A model generated the notes under the pieces. It saw nothing but the letters and a program-made list of their open reading frames with translations, ran no database searches and was not told where the DNA came from. From Sepiola atlantica (lineage: Eukaryota; Mollusca; Cephalopoda; Sepiida; Sepiolidae), in the NCBI GenBank assembly GCA_963556195.1, contig OY744532.1, positions 107,767,083 through 107,831,082 on the forward strand: 64,000 bases of DNA, written 5' to 3'. Made by a program: the position numbers and the translations under genes. Below, in pieces: positions 32,646 to 43,957 of this stretch (positions are counted from its first letter, which is position 1; each line of letters starts with the position of its first letter).

Positions 32646-33330
32646 GGCTCTCAGCAATACTAACCAAACTCTCTTTGTTCCAGTATCTTCCATCCCTGAG
32701 TCATCCTAACAAGAGTTCTTTGGCCATTGCCAAGTGGATCCATCACTTATATCTTTAATAATAAACTTCATGTCCATTCCACAGACAAAAGTCTATGACG
32801 AAGACAGAAGTTTCTGCGATTCTAAGAAATCAATCAGATTCGGCTGATCTTTAGTAAAAACAAAAAAAATCTCCTAAATTTAATTCATCGATGTCCATTT
32901 GCGGAGAAATTTGTCTGAGTTAGATTCACTGATTGTCTCCCCTTTCACTTAATTCTTCTAAAATAAAAACGACAAATGGCGTCAATCTAGTGTAAAATCG
33001 TTAATCTTATACATAATTTTATTTTATTTTTATTAAAATTCTACTCGATTTTTTTCCATAAAATTTTATGTACGCTACTATTTTTCGTTCACAAGTATTT
33101 CCAAAAGTTTTCCTGTTTTTTTTTTTTGTTAACTGCCATGTGTCTACCAGTAGAATCACCAATTTGTAAAATAGTAAAAACAGGCCAAAATTTTAAAAGG
33201 CCAAAATTTTAAAAGGCCAAAATTTAAAACGGCCCAAATTAAAAAAGCCAACATTAAAAAGGCCAACACAAAATTTGATGTTGAAACTTCTTAAAAAAAT
33301 ATAATTATAACGTTTTCTTTAATAATTACT
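32646..33330. other. No gene recognised
   Basis: AT-rich sequence with a run of GGCCAAAATTTTAAAA units at 33185-33270. Confidence 0.45.
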
Positions 33331-33339
33331 ATCAAATAA

Positions 33340-34302
33340 CAAAGGGCAGTTGTCTTTGTGTGTGTGTGTGTGAGTGTGTGTGTGTGTGTGTGTGTATGTC
33401 CAGCTATAAGTCAAAATCTACACAACAAATACCCACAAAGTTGGTACATTCTTGATCAGTGTTGCCGTGGTTGAATATTCAAAATTGAAAAAATTATTCA
33501 TTCTTGGGGCTCAACTGGGCCAGGTTTTTTCGGGGGGGGGGGCGCGGTTTTTCAGCCATTTTATTTACTAATTTGTAAAAAAAATGCCGACTTATTCCTC
33601 GAGGAATCTGTTTATATAACAGATTCCTCAATCAATCAATCAATCAATCAAGTAGAGTTGTCTTTTGTTTCATTTTACTTCAGTCGAAGTTCTCATAAAT
33701 CAAGAGGCCCCTTCCTGGCGCTAACATTTGATCTCTATATGAGATACATAAATATCCGAGTATTCCATTAAAGTTCTACTTTACCTGTCAAACTTTGAGT
33801 TAGTAAAAAAGTTAAGAATATTAATTTTCCTCTCTCAAATTGACCAGTTAACTATATTATATTATATCTTTCTTGTGGTCTCTTAGTCTTACCGGATTCC
33901 AGGACAAAATTCATCTAGTCTGGTGGAGTATCCAGCTAAGTGTTGTTACTTGAGCTAACATCACCAGGAGAAGGTGTGTCATTCTTCGTATGAGCAAGTG
34001 TATAGCTGTGTCGAGGGATCTTATTTGGGCTTCGAATACTATGTTATTTTGAATATTTGGTCAGGGTTTACTTGTAGGGTGAAGTATTCTCATGTCAGGT
34101 TGTTCTGACAAACCCTTGTACCGAAGACAATCGAGGATGGTGTTTATGTGTGTGTATGTCTAGACAGGAATGGGCTGAGCGGAGGAAAAAGAGGGGATTG
34201 GGGAGAGGGAGAGGGAGGGGGAAAGAGAGGGGTAGAGAGATAGAAGTTTTAATAGAAATATGTTACACTTTTGACCCGGGCAACGCCGGGTAGCTCTGCT
34301 AG
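33340..34302 (+). mobile_element. Non-autonomous Helitron-like element (3' end supported)
   Basis: The 3' end shows the Helitron signature: hairpin ACCCGGGCAACGCCGGGT, ten bases, then CTAG followed by T (34299-34303). The 5' border is not fixed; a (GT)n tract at 33355-33400 lies near it. The interior block 33890-34145 (TATTTGGTCAGGGTTTACTT) recurs on the minus strand at 52625-52765. No Rep/helicase coding is present. Confidence 0.6.
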
Positions 34303-34645
34303 TGTAAAATAAACGAGAAGCCAAAATTAAAAAAAAAGACCAATACATTTTTGAAGTTGAAACGACTTAAAAAATGATTTAATTATAATGTTTTCTTTAA
34401 TAATTACTATCAAATAAATATTTATCAAAAATAATCAGAAAAAAAAAAAATTAAGCCAAACTTTAAAAAAAGACCAAATACTATTGTTGAAGGCTAAACT
34501 ACTTTTTTTTAAAAAAGGCCAAATTCGCAATATTTAGCCTTAAAAAGGCCAAAACTGCCAATCCTGAAGTGACTGAATCCGCTGTCGTCGTCGTCATGAA
34601 ATCGTGTTGGCGTTGAAATCTCGCGTGAGTTAAGCGAGAACGAAC
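34303..34645 (+). promoter_or_regulatory. Upstream region of the FAM8A1-like gene
   Basis: About 340 bp before the start codon. The last 90 bp lack simple repeats and are richer in CpG (GTCGTCGTCGTC, TCTCGCG), and they probably hold the promoter or 5' UTR. No TATA box is evident. The remainder is AT-rich repeat. Confidence 0.35.
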
Positions 34646-35435
34646 ATGGCGTCCAACGATTGTTTAGACCCCGCTGACAAACCACAGGCGGAGGCAGATG
34701 ACCATCGAGAGCCCCTAGACAGTTCAAGAATAGCAGAAACCAACCCGGATGTACCCAATGTGGATAACCGCGATAATCAACCGGAACTTACTGACCCCAC
34801 TCAACCTTTCCCCACAGAAGCTTTGCCAACAACACCTAACATTTTTCCGTCCGCCTCTTTACCCGACCCCAACACTAACGAAAGGAAGAATCCTTTACGA
34901 CCCGTTGATTTCAACAGCGGTCTCCCCCAACTCGATAATAATGACACGGAAAAGAAAAGCCCAGTACGGGAAAGAGATACGGATAATAGTAAGATGCAGA
35001 CAAAAAATAAACCGACAAGTTCGTTACAAAATGGTGAATCTTTGAGGAGGAGAAGGGTGGGAGCGACGAGCGACGGTCGACCGACTACTTTGTCGGCCCA
35101 TTCTTCCTACCAACAAATGACGCCGATGAATGGCCGTGAATGTGCACAGGTGGTTCGCGCCTGGCTCTGGCAGTATCACCAATGGAACAGCATGTGCACT
35201 TTCGGGATGATGTTACCCTACTATGCGATGGCCACGCTTCCCTATTATGCTGCCAACAACTCCCCAAGTTCGATTGGCACTCGTCCGTCTCCTCTCGCTA
35301 ACGATGGTGCTGGTGGACCCCATTTTGGTGCACCTGCTGCTAACAATAACAACCAAATGGGTGCAGCAGCCGCCGCGCCCCCTAACAACAGGGGTCGGGG
35401 CAATCAGTCGCAGACACCGCAACAAAACTTTCGTG
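34646..35435 (+). CDS. FAM8A1: FAM8A1-like protein, exon 1
   Basis: First coding exon, 263 codons plus one base. The ATG has a good context (AACATGG) and an in-frame TAA 15 bp upstream. The N-terminal ~150 residues are Pro-, Asn-, Asp- and Thr-rich and look disordered. A conserved-looking block RECAQVVRAWLWQYHQWNS (about residues 163-181) corresponds to the short helix seen before the membrane domain in FAM8A1. An Ala/Asn/Pro-rich linker ends in QQNFR. The donor is G|GTAAGC, phase 1, and it joins exon 2 in frame as Ala-Thr-Glu-Tyr. In vertebrates FAM8A1 is an ER membrane partner of the HRD1 ubiquitin ligase in ERAD; the role here is by homology. Confidence 0.78.
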
Positions 35436-35569
35436 GTAAGCACCTACTTTTCTTTCCACACTAACACGCATCTTTTCTTGTCATCAGCGTCCTTCGTTAT
35501 CTTTTTCTTATCTGTATTTTCGGTATTCTCCGTAAACTTTAAATTCGATTGTGAAGAATAACTCTTATA

Positions 35570-35963
35570 CAGGGTGGGCAAAAATAAGGGTCCTATTTTT
35601 TTAAATTCATAACTTTTTTATTTATTGATTTTTTTTTTATTTTTTTTTTTTTTTTTTTTTAGAATAAGTAAAGGACCCCTTCCGAAGCAAGCATTGAGCC
35701 GTATTAGCCCTAAGGAACGTACCCTCATTTAGAAAACATTATTTTTGCTTAAACTCAAAACAGTGTAAAAAACAATACTTTAGTTTTTGTAAGTTTTAAG
35801 AAGTGTTTTTCGGCTAAAATTTGTTTTGTTTATTTCAAAATATCTCGGAAGGGTCAGTCTACACACACATAAAGTTTGGTGAGTTTAACTTTTATTTTGT
35901 GGAAGTTATTCAAATTCAAGTTATTCAAATTTAAAGATAGGACCCTTATTTTGGCCCACCCTA
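35570..35963 (+). mobile_element. mariner-like MITE, copy A
   Basis: 394 bp with terminal inverted repeats CAGGGTGGGC, then AAAATAAGGGTCCTAT, and TA on both sides. The last base of the right end is mutated. No coding capacity. A second copy in inverted orientation lies at 43958-44336. TA duplication and the CAGGGTGG end fit Tc1/mariner mobilisation. Confidence 0.88.
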
Positions 35964-36062
35964 TAGATGACGCACCATGTTTCCGTGACTTCGCGTCGTC
36001 AACGTTCGGGCAGGTCTCGGAAGCGCCCGAGATTTGACGAAACTATTAACCAATCAGGTTGC
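35964..36062. repeat. Single arm of a foldback family
   Basis: GATGACGCACCATGTTTCCG, then CGGGCAGGTCTCGGAAGCGC, is related to the arms of the foldback at 53969-54604. It directly follows MITE copy A. Confidence 0.7.
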
Positions 36063-37188
36063 AGTAGGCATTAGACAATCAGTTCTACAGCAAGCAGCCG
36101 ATAACTTTTGGGAGAAATTAATCGCGTTCAATAACAAAAATATGAATTTCTATCATCGCTTTTTTGGGGGTGGGTGGGGAGGGTTTATTAAATAAGTACC
36201 CCCTCCCCACAAATAATAAATTAACTAAATTTGTACGTGTTTTTATTACCCCCCCCCACACTCACACCTAAAAAAAATCGAAAACTTAAGTCGGTTACAT
36301 GTCTCGTTTCACGCTAAGTGGCCAGGAAATGGGTGCTCATTTTACGTTAAATTTATAAAAGAAAGTGATCCCCCATTCTAAAATCTTAAATATTTAGTCT
36401 TTTTTTAAAATTCTTTCTTTGCGGATATATTTTTTTTTGGGGGGGGGGGGCTGTTTAAATGTATTTGCAAAAGAAAAGTAGAATTAGATGTGCTTGTGCA
36501 TATCAACCGTGACATTGAAATATTTAAAGAATGTATAAACTTTATTATATACTTACGTGTTAGCTGAAAATAAGATTGTGCAGAAAAAATTACGCAAATT
36601 CATCCAGTAGTTATTAAATTATAAGAAAAAGAAGAAAAAAATGATTTTACGTACATTTTGACATTTTTGTAAACAATGGAGACCCCAAACCCCGAAATCG
36701 TGAAAATATGAGTTATCGTCCTTGACCCCTGGAAAATGGTGGAAATATCTACCGAGTGATAAAATCGTTTTTTATTTATAATTAAAATAATTTTGCATAA
36801 TTTTTGGTGTACAGTCTTTTTTTTTCATCTACCACGTAAGTACATAACAAAGTTTATACATTTCTTTAGTTATTTTATTTTTAAGAGCGGTCTAACATGT
36901 CAGGGTTGATATGCACAAGCACCATTTATTTTTTTTAATTTTCTCTCGTAAACTTTAGGGTTAGGAAACATACAAATTTAGCCTCATCTGTGCTCTTATG
37001 AAAAAATGACATGGCAGTTTGCGTAAAAACAACAAACAACACGCGCAAAAAGAACCAAACGTTTGCAAACCAGTTTTTGCGAAAAAAAATTGGAAAAATA
37101 TACACAAATTTTTAAATTTTTTTACTTACAATCAGAAAGACCACCAAAAAAATAATTCCTGAAAACAATTATACATACAAACTAAACA
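36063..37188. other. Diverged foldback-type sequence, no gene
   Basis: AT-rich with blocks like GTGATCCCCCATTCTAAAAT (36366) and TTTGCGGATATA, recalling the interior of the 37.2-kb foldback. A patch around 36480 (GATGTGCTTGTGCATATCAA) recurs inverted at 36900-36930, so an older foldback may span 36470-36935. Confidence 0.45.
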
Positions 37189-37196
37189 CAAGTTTA

Positions 37197-37597
37197 GGTA
37201 AATTTATAGAAGTGCACCTTTCGTATTTCGACCCCTAAAAAAAAAGGTTTCTATTTTTTGGGGCAAATTACATGTAAACAGCCTCAACAAATATCCGCTG
37301 TGAAAAAAAATTATGAAAGTTTTTATTATTTTAGATTTTAGGAGGGGGGATCACTTTCCTATATAAGTTATATGTAAAGTGAGCACGCATTTCTTGGCCA
37401 CCGAATCTCACCTCTCGTATTTCGACCCCTAAAAAAACAAAGTTTCTACTTTTTGGGGTAAATTACATGTAAACAGCCTCAACAAATAACCCCTCCTAAC
37501 ATCTAAAATGGCTGTTTACATGTAATTTTCCCCCAAAAAGTAGAAGCTTATTTTTTTAGGGGTCGAAATACGAAAGGTGCACTTCTATAAATTTACT
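37197..37597. mobile_element. 401-bp foldback element with 8-bp target duplication
   Basis: The ends are inverted repeats GGTAAATTTATAGAAGTGCA / AGTAAATTTATAGAAGTGCA, paired for about 95 bp. CAAGTTTA flanks both ends exactly (37189-37196 and 37598-37605). A third, internal copy of the arm lies at 37410-37490. The interior GGAGGGGGGATCACTTTCC resembles the 18.5-kb foldback. Non-coding. The 8-bp duplication suggests hAT-type transposase in trans. Confidence 0.88.
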
Positions 37598-37858
37598 CAA
37601 GTTTATTTCATTACATATCTGCTTGCAAAAACCCCAAAAAACAATAACCACTTATGCTGCATTTAGTTTGTTCGGCGAGTCCCGGAAATGTTCGAGGAAA
37701 CTCGTCATTGATGACGTAAATACTGATATTTTCTTGGATTTCCATTAGGCAGCTGTACCAGGAAAAGATACCGGAAAAATTGAATTTAACTTTTAAATCC
37801 TATCTAAAAAAAAAAAAAACAGCACGGCCCATAAACTGCAGAAGTGCCCTTTTTTTTA

Positions 37859-37895
37859 ACATCCAAGACGAGAACAGTAGTCCGAATAATATAAA
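37859..37895. repeat. Fragment of the Penelope-like terminal block
   Basis: AACATCCAAGACGAGAACAG followed by TAGTCCGAATAATATA matches 40188-40222 and the minus strand near 24560-24590. Confidence 0.6.
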
Positions 37896-37925
37896 TACAA
37901 ATTATCAATCTTTATCTAAAAAAAA

Positions 37926-38034
37926 ACGGTGCTTCTACAGAATGTGAACCGAACGAAACCTTAGGTTACGGTTAGTTTAAGTAAGATATAAAAAACAAAA
38001 CAGTTCGGTTCAAATTCTGTAGAAGTACGAAAAT
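37926..38034. repeat. Small foldback (~25-bp arms)
   Basis: TGCTTCTACAGAATGTGAAC is inverted at 38007-38030 as GTTCAAATTCTGTAGAAGTA. It is non-coding. Confidence 0.7.
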
Positions 38035-38620
38035 ATTCCGAAACCGAGGGCACTGACTGACTATTTATTATTTAAATTACCCTTTGTACGTATGGGGGGG
38101 GGGGGTACTCAACAAACTCGACCTTGTTGTTTCTATTTACTTGTCTCCCCACAAGGGCAGAGTTAGACGCTAGGTCGGTTTTTAATTTGGGGAAAATAAA
38201 ATACAGTTTCCTCAAAATGGGCACCCAAAATTGAAACAAAAAAATTAAAATTGCCTTAGTCTAGAAGGATTTATTCACTGACCGAGAACTGAAAAGACTA
38301 AATGCCGCATCCGAACATATACTACACTTTGCTCCTTGTTATTACTTCTCAGCGTTATCTACAAGTAGGAAAGCAAATATGACAAATTTGATACTTAATT
38401 TTTTTTATTTATTTGATTACTTGAAAGTCTATGATTTGACAACTCCCCTCTTTGTTGTCAATTGTCGCGGGCGGATTCCACGACTCTAAAAAAAAAAACA
38501 TGTAACTTCTTGGCAAACCAGAAGAGTACCCGACTCAAAGTCAGCAGCAAACGGTGTCCGGTAAGATTCGGTTTCTGATATTAAACTCCATCCGTAATCT
38601 TCCGGCGATTCATGTTTCGA
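38035..38620. other. No gene recognised
   Basis: Mixed sequence with a run of G at 38094-38105 and nothing supported. Confidence 0.4.
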
Positions 38621-38622
38621 AA

Positions 38623-39165
38623 AAATCAAATCACTTATTTGATTATTTATTTTTCTAAAATAATTTATTTCAAATAAAAAATAAAAAACGAAGACATTTT
38701 ATTATATTTTCCGGAAAAAAAATAATAAATAAATAAAATAAAAAAATTAATAAATAAATCAAACCACTTATTTGATTATTTATTTTTCTAAAATAATTTA
38801 TTTCAAATAAAAAATAAAAAACGAAGACATTTTATTATATTTTCCGAAAAAAAATTAATAAATAAATAAAATAAAAAAATTAATAAATAAATCAAACCAC
38901 TTATTTGATTATTTATTTTTCTAACATAATTTATTTCAAATAAAAAAATTAAAAAAATGGAGACATTTTATTATATTTTCCGAAAAAAAATTAATAAATA
39001 AATAAAATAAAAAAATTAATAAATAAATCAAACCACTTATTTGATTATTTATTTTTCTAACATAATTTATTTCAAAAAAAAAAAAAAAATGGAGACATTT
39101 TATTATATTTTCCGGAAAAGAAAAGAAAACTTCATAAAAAAAACCCAAACCACCTATTTGATTAC
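38623..39165. repeat. ~132-bp tandem repeat, four units
   Basis: Four units each contain CACTTATTTGATTATTTATT, GACATTTTATTATATTTTCC and an AATAAATAAAATAAAA stretch. A fifth, partial unit ends the array. Confidence 0.9.
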
Positions 39166-39508
39166 TTATTTTGGTGCTTTGTTACATTAGGACGTGAACT
39201 AACTTTGACCCCGTCGTTAGGGTCAGGGTCAAAGTGGGGGTTAGGGTCATGGTCAAAGTTAGCGCAGGTCCTAATGTCTATATTTGTATATTGTATTCGG
39301 CTTTCTTCGTTCGTAGTTGGAACTGCTTACCTTACGCATGCAAATCTACATGTCAACAACGCCCTTTTGTTTATTAAATAGGTAGGTGAAAGTACAGAAT
39401 AGTTAACAAATCCCCCCCTCCCATGTTAAGAATTGATTTCTATATAACGTTATTATTTCAGCATTGTCCGTAAACTGCAGAAGTACTAAAAAAAAGTAAT
39501 ATTACTAC

Positions 39509-39993
39509 TGTTAGAATCGGGTTGTGTTCCCGACTATAAGCGAGTTCATAAAATCAAGCAATTGTTGCATGCAAAAACAGAGTAATAATTAACAAACAAA
39601 AGGAGGTAGTTCAAATAAGGTTTATTGAACGTGTGTGTATGTGGGATGATGACGTGTGTGGTGTATGTATGTGTGTCGATAGAAAACAGTTCTTGAAAAG
39701 AGTATGTGAAGAAATGAGTCCGGCGTGGGAAAGTTCTTGAAAACCGTATACAAAGAAAATGAGTTGAGAACTCTTACCGTTGTTGAACACATGTTGACGG
39801 AGCGCTGGTGTCTTAGCATCGTTCAGCGAGGCCAATTGAATAGAGAAGAGTGATTTTCCGTTTACACCGGTTTTTATAATCAGAAGGGCAGATAACTCTG
39901 GTGTCGCTTTTCAGCGCCACCTGTCGGTGAAAAAAGCGACACCTAACGGCCAACCGGTGCAGTTATGTTTGAAAGGAGGAGGTAACTGTTACA
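39509..39993 (-). mobile_element. Solo LTR
   Basis: 485 bp bounded by TG...CA (TGTTAGAATCGG at the left, AACTGTTACA at the right), with CTAC duplicated on both sides (39505-39508 and 39994-39997). On the minus strand a TATA box (TATAAAAACCGG, near 39877) and a polyadenylation signal (CAATAAACC, near 39622) are in the expected order. No internal retroviral genes remain, so it is a solo LTR, probably Gypsy-type. A (GT)-rich patch at 39630-39680 produces spurious frames. Confidence 0.75.
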
Positions 39994-40094
39994 CTACACA
40001 TCTAAAACAAGAATAAATTGAAGGCTCCCAAAATTCATACTAGAATTATTCGTGGCTGACGGAACGAGAATAATCTGCCCTTGTGAATTAAATA

Positions 40095-40222
40095 AAGGTT
40101 TCAGTTTAAAATTACGTACAGATTCCTGAGTTCGACAACACCTGAAGAAGGTTGGAGGTTACATCGGCCGAAACGTGGTGAGAATAACATCCAAAATGAG
40201 AACAGTAGTCCGAATAATATAG
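40095..40222 (+). mobile_element. Penelope-like terminal segment
   Basis: Carries CACCTGAAGAAGGTTGGAGG, ACATCGGCCGAAACGTGG and GAACAGTAGTCCGAATAATA. The fold CTGAAGAA, stem GGTTGG/TCGGCC, GAAAC resembles a hammerhead core with one extra base. A related minus-strand copy is at 24565-24715. Confidence 0.5.
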
Positions 40223-40635
40223 TTCCTTTGGTATTAACCCCATCACCCCCCCTCTCTACAGACACACTGGGGAATGCCTCAAAGACTGAATTCTGGTTCA
40301 TGTTCATCATTGGATCGTGGAGTCTTTCTATTCGTTACGAGGTTTTAAAACTTATCAAAACTTTTCACATCTCCGGGAGACTGTCTTCTCCAGGCATCAC
40401 TTCTCAACGGATATTGCGCATAAATTGACATTACTGCAGTGAGGCACCCCGATGGAGAATCGAGTTTGTGCATGAGTATTTCCACTCGATCACTGTTTCT
40501 GCATCGTTTTTTTTATGTACTAAAGAGTCACTGCTTATCGAATCCCAAAGGCCACTTGAGGATAACGATTACTGAGTTTGTTGGGTTGACGGTGAGACAA
40601 CACCATGATAATTTGTGACGATGGTTGAATGGGCA
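40223..40635. other. No gene recognised
   Basis: Nothing supported. Confidence 0.4.
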
Positions 40636-40644
40636 GAATTTAAT

Positions 40645-41160
40645 TATTTAAGAGTACGGCTCAGCAAGAATTTGTTTACATTTGACTTGAAAACGACTAT
40701 GTTGTAGTCTACTGGGAGGTAGCCCGGCAGTATTGTGTTCCACAGATGAGTAGCCATAGGAAAGAAACTCTGTTCATGGAAGCTCCTTTTAGTTTTAGAT
40801 GCACAGGAGAATGGGAAATTATTTACAGTGGTTGTAGCTAGACAAGTTTTTGTTGTGAATTTTTTACAGGAGGGAATCAGTCGAGCACCTACCATGAAAA
40901 TAATGATAGAGCAGAGAAAGACTAGTAACATCTTTTCTGTGAGAAAGTGGCTGAAGAGAAGAGGACATCACCCACTAGATTTTAAAGTCGGTTTTGTACT
41001 CTGTCAAGGCAAGAAAGGGTGCTCTGAGCCACCGTACTCCATCTGAGGACGTATTTGACTCTTATACAGGTAGAGGATTGCGTCAGGTGTGAGATACCTC
41101 CTGGAGCGGTACAATGATCCAGCAACTTTGATAGGACATATGCGGTTCTATGTAGACAGT
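40645..41160 (-). pseudogene. Jockey/CR1-like LINE C-terminal remnant
   Basis: Broken minus-strand frames: STLSCLDRVQNRL, then SLQPLSHRKDVTSLSLLYHY, then SCASKTKRSFHEQSFFPMAT and HLWNTILPGYLPVDYN, FKSNVNKFLLS. The order matches the C-terminus of family-A-type LINEs, although the sequence is clearly another lineage. Several stops are present. Confidence 0.75.
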
Positions 41161-41780
41161 TCTGAACTACTTCCTGTCTTTTATTTAATAAATTTTCCTT
41201 AGACATAACTATATTGTAGGATTCTAGAATACAGAGGTTACATCTCTTAGATTTGTTAGGTTTATATTTCCCTGCTCTACCTAGTATAGACCATTTCAGG
41301 CTGTATTGTATATTTTTACTATTTAGTTCTCTTCAATGTTTAGCTAAAGGCCTTCTTTGAATTTGTATTAGGTTCTTTGAAAGGGTGTATATGGTTTCTA
41401 AACCTGTCCTTGAAACTATATTCTGTCAACCCAATGTATGTTCTAATTTTTTTTTCTTCTATGACGTTACATTTATACACTATATCTGAAGTTAATCATC
41501 CCCCTCTAAAGGGCACTTATTGATATTTTTACAATTACATTGGGAGTTATTATTCTGGTTCTGGACTGTACTAATATCTAAGTTACTATTCTTTTTGATT
41601 TTTGTCTTATTTGAAAAGTTTATCGATGTTGAAAAGGATAGCTTTACTGTATTTTTATTTATAATTTTACCTCGTCTATTATCCCTAGGAAAATTTTTCT
41701 CGATAATTTGGTAGAACTGTTTAGGTATGTTAGTAAGAATGTTTAAGCCATAAGGAGGATTGAACCAGAGTGAGTTTCTA

Positions 41781-43243
41781 GGGAAACGGTGGCTTCTGGA
41801 AGGAAGACACTAAGAAAGCCTTTCCGGCTTTAAAAAGTGTGCACACAGGTTGCACCGAGGCGAGTGCTCCTTTTATCGCGAATGTAGACACGCTTTGAAG
41901 TTCTTCTTAAGGGTGAAAGAAAGCCTCTATGACAGCCTGCTGTTGTCCCGAAAGGCATTATATCGAGTTATGGTGAGGGGGACCGTTCGAGATGACAGGA
42001 TTGAGGGGCTTGCTTTGGCGAGGGGGAGCTGCGCTCAATCTGGCCTTGGGCGCCTGAGTCGAGATGCTTCGATAACGACGAGGCATCGTTGACTTGGCCG
42101 ATAAGAAATGCACTCTGGGTCCGGAAGATGCTTCATTCAGCTGGCTTGGCGGATTCGCCGACTTGCGTTAGATGCGGTGACGAAGACGAGACCTTGAGTC
42201 ACGCCTTCTTTTATTGCCGAATAGTTGTGCCGCTGATTAGGCTTGTTTCGGGTTTTATGGTTCGTATACTTAATGTACCGTCTTTTGAACTGGAACCTAT
42301 CAATGTATGTAGCAACTGGGCTCCGACAACAAATAGGCAGAAACGTTTTCTGTTCTTAAGCATACTAGCTGTTATGAGAGACGTGATATGGAAAACTCGC
42401 ATGAAGGCAGTCTACGGAGCTGAGACCTACACTACTCTCGACCTTATTACGATTTTCAAATATTACCTGAAAGCTCGCATTAGGGCTGAGAGAGTGAGAC
42501 TCTCTTCGGCAGATTTTGGTGGAAGGTAGGTGACAGGTGCACGACTGTAGAGTGACTGAAGCTAGAATAGAGTGGTATTTAGACGTGCCTTAGGCAAAGG
42601 ATATTGAGTAACAGAACAGAAACGAACATTGATTTTGTTTAAATAAGTTAAGGATAAGGCCTTTTTCAGTTATTTTAAGTTTAATAACTTAGCTAGTGCG
42701 TGAATGATTTCATTATGGCCTCTTATTTTTTTGTCCCATTTTTTTTTTTTTTTCCCAGCCCGTCCCCACTTAGGTGACAGAGCGCTAGATTTGTCAGGAT
42801 GCAGGTCACCCTTCGAAATTTTCGAAGGTGGTGTTTAGAATAAAGCGTTGGGGCCTGCATCAAACCTTTTTTTTTCAAGTTTCGATTTCGACTGGCAAAT
42901 CTGCGTATCTGCCACAGTTAAGTAACGGGGGGGCCTTTTACTAATTTTTCTTTTTTCCATTGTACATATTTTCATTTATTGTTTCGTACATAGGGTTTTT
43001 CCACCCCCCCCCCCCCCCGGTTGCATATTTTTAAATATGGGTTTTAACTAGGTTATTCGTGGAGTGATTTCTTTTGGTGATTGAGAAGGATGTACAGTAT
43101 AAATGTGGTATTTTGGTGAATGATGGTCCTGCATGGAACTAGCTAGGTTAGAAAGTTAGTATTGGACCGAACCTTTCCCCTCCCCTTTTCGGCCTTGTGC
43201 CACATTTTGTAAATGATCTTCATTTATAAATAAATATTGAGTG
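41781..43243 (+). mobile_element. LINE insertion inside the Penelope remnant (87-bp target duplication)
   Basis: A 1.46-kb, 5'-truncated LINE. The 87-bp segment 41694-41780 recurs at 43244-43330 with about five differences; it is part of the Penelope coding sequence and is therefore the target-site duplication. The element ends in GGCCTTGTGCCACATTTTG followed by an ATAAATAAATA tail. Runs of T and C lie in its 3' UTR. Confidence 0.88.
41850..42529 (+). pseudogene. LINE ORF2 C-terminus with Cys/His knuckle
   Basis: Two frames: ALKFFLRVKESLYDSLLLSR, then ALYRVMVRGTVRDDRIEG, and after a break MTWPIRNALWVRKMLHSAGL, CVRCGDEDETLSHAFFYC and FLFLSILAVMRDVIWKTR. The Cys-Cys-His-Cys knuckle near the C-terminus is typical of LINE ORF2 proteins. 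The clade is perhaps Tx1/L1-like, which is uncertain. The stop at 42527 starts a 700-bp 3' UTR. Frame break near 42090. Confidence 0.75.
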
Positions 43244-43655
43244 TTTTTCTCGATAATTTGGTAGAACTGTTTAGGTATGTTAGTGAGGATGTTTAATCAA
43301 TAAGGAGGATTGAACCAGAGTGAGTTTCTATGTCTATTTCTTCCTAGTGATATTCTTTACCGATGGTGGGTTTGTTGATCTCATAGTGTTAAGTGCAGTA
43401 TCCCGCGTATTATTAGTATTTATTCTCTTTTTGATTTGTCTAGAATTTCCCATAGCCATATTGTAAGATGTTACGTGAGGTGTGTTCCTATTTGTATTAG
43501 AATCCCCATTGTGCTTCACCGAGCTTGCTTTCATATAGTTTATTTTCCCAGTATATCCAGATCTGGCTAACGCTTCATTATCGTATTTTTTATTCTTATT
43601 GAACAGTGGTTCGTTAGATGAGAGTTTTGATATTCTCTTAGAAATTCTAGGGATT

Positions 43656-43957
43656 ATGGCTTTCTAGAAATATGTACGATTTTTATCACCTAAATATTTA
43701 ATTTATTTTTATGTAAATATTTTTTATTGTCCATGGATTACTTTTATGTATCCATAAAAATTAATAAAAAATATATATATATTAATGATAAAATATGTCC
43801 TATAAAGTTAAGAGCGACTAATAATGCATCTTAATCACTTAGGAAGTGAGACAATCAAAGTAGTAGTGAGCAAAAAACAACAAACGCATCAATCACAAAT
43901 AAAAGTAATTACATATATATTTTTTTTAAATACATTATATATATATATATATATATA
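43656..43957. other. AT-rich, no gene
   Basis: AT-rich sequence ending in a TA repeat (43932-43957) into which MITE copy B inserted. Confidence 0.6.

Larger units (their letters stand above)
41165..43655 (-). pseudogene. Penelope-like element remnant with GIY-YIG endonuclease, split by a LINE
   Basis: Read on the minus strand: KAIIPRISKRISKLSSNEPL (43640-43560, the linker after RT), then NSLWFNPPY at 43330, then after the inserted LINE, NCKNINKCPLEGDD, TYIGLTEYSFKDRFRNH (GIY-YIG core near 41435), NSKNIQYSLKWSILGRAGKY, KRCNLCILESYNIV and LLNKRQEVVQNC. Penelope-like elements use this endonuclease with an RT related to telomerase. The RT itself is not seen. Stops (for example TGA for Trp near 41345) and frameshifts show decay. 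Confidence 0.88.
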
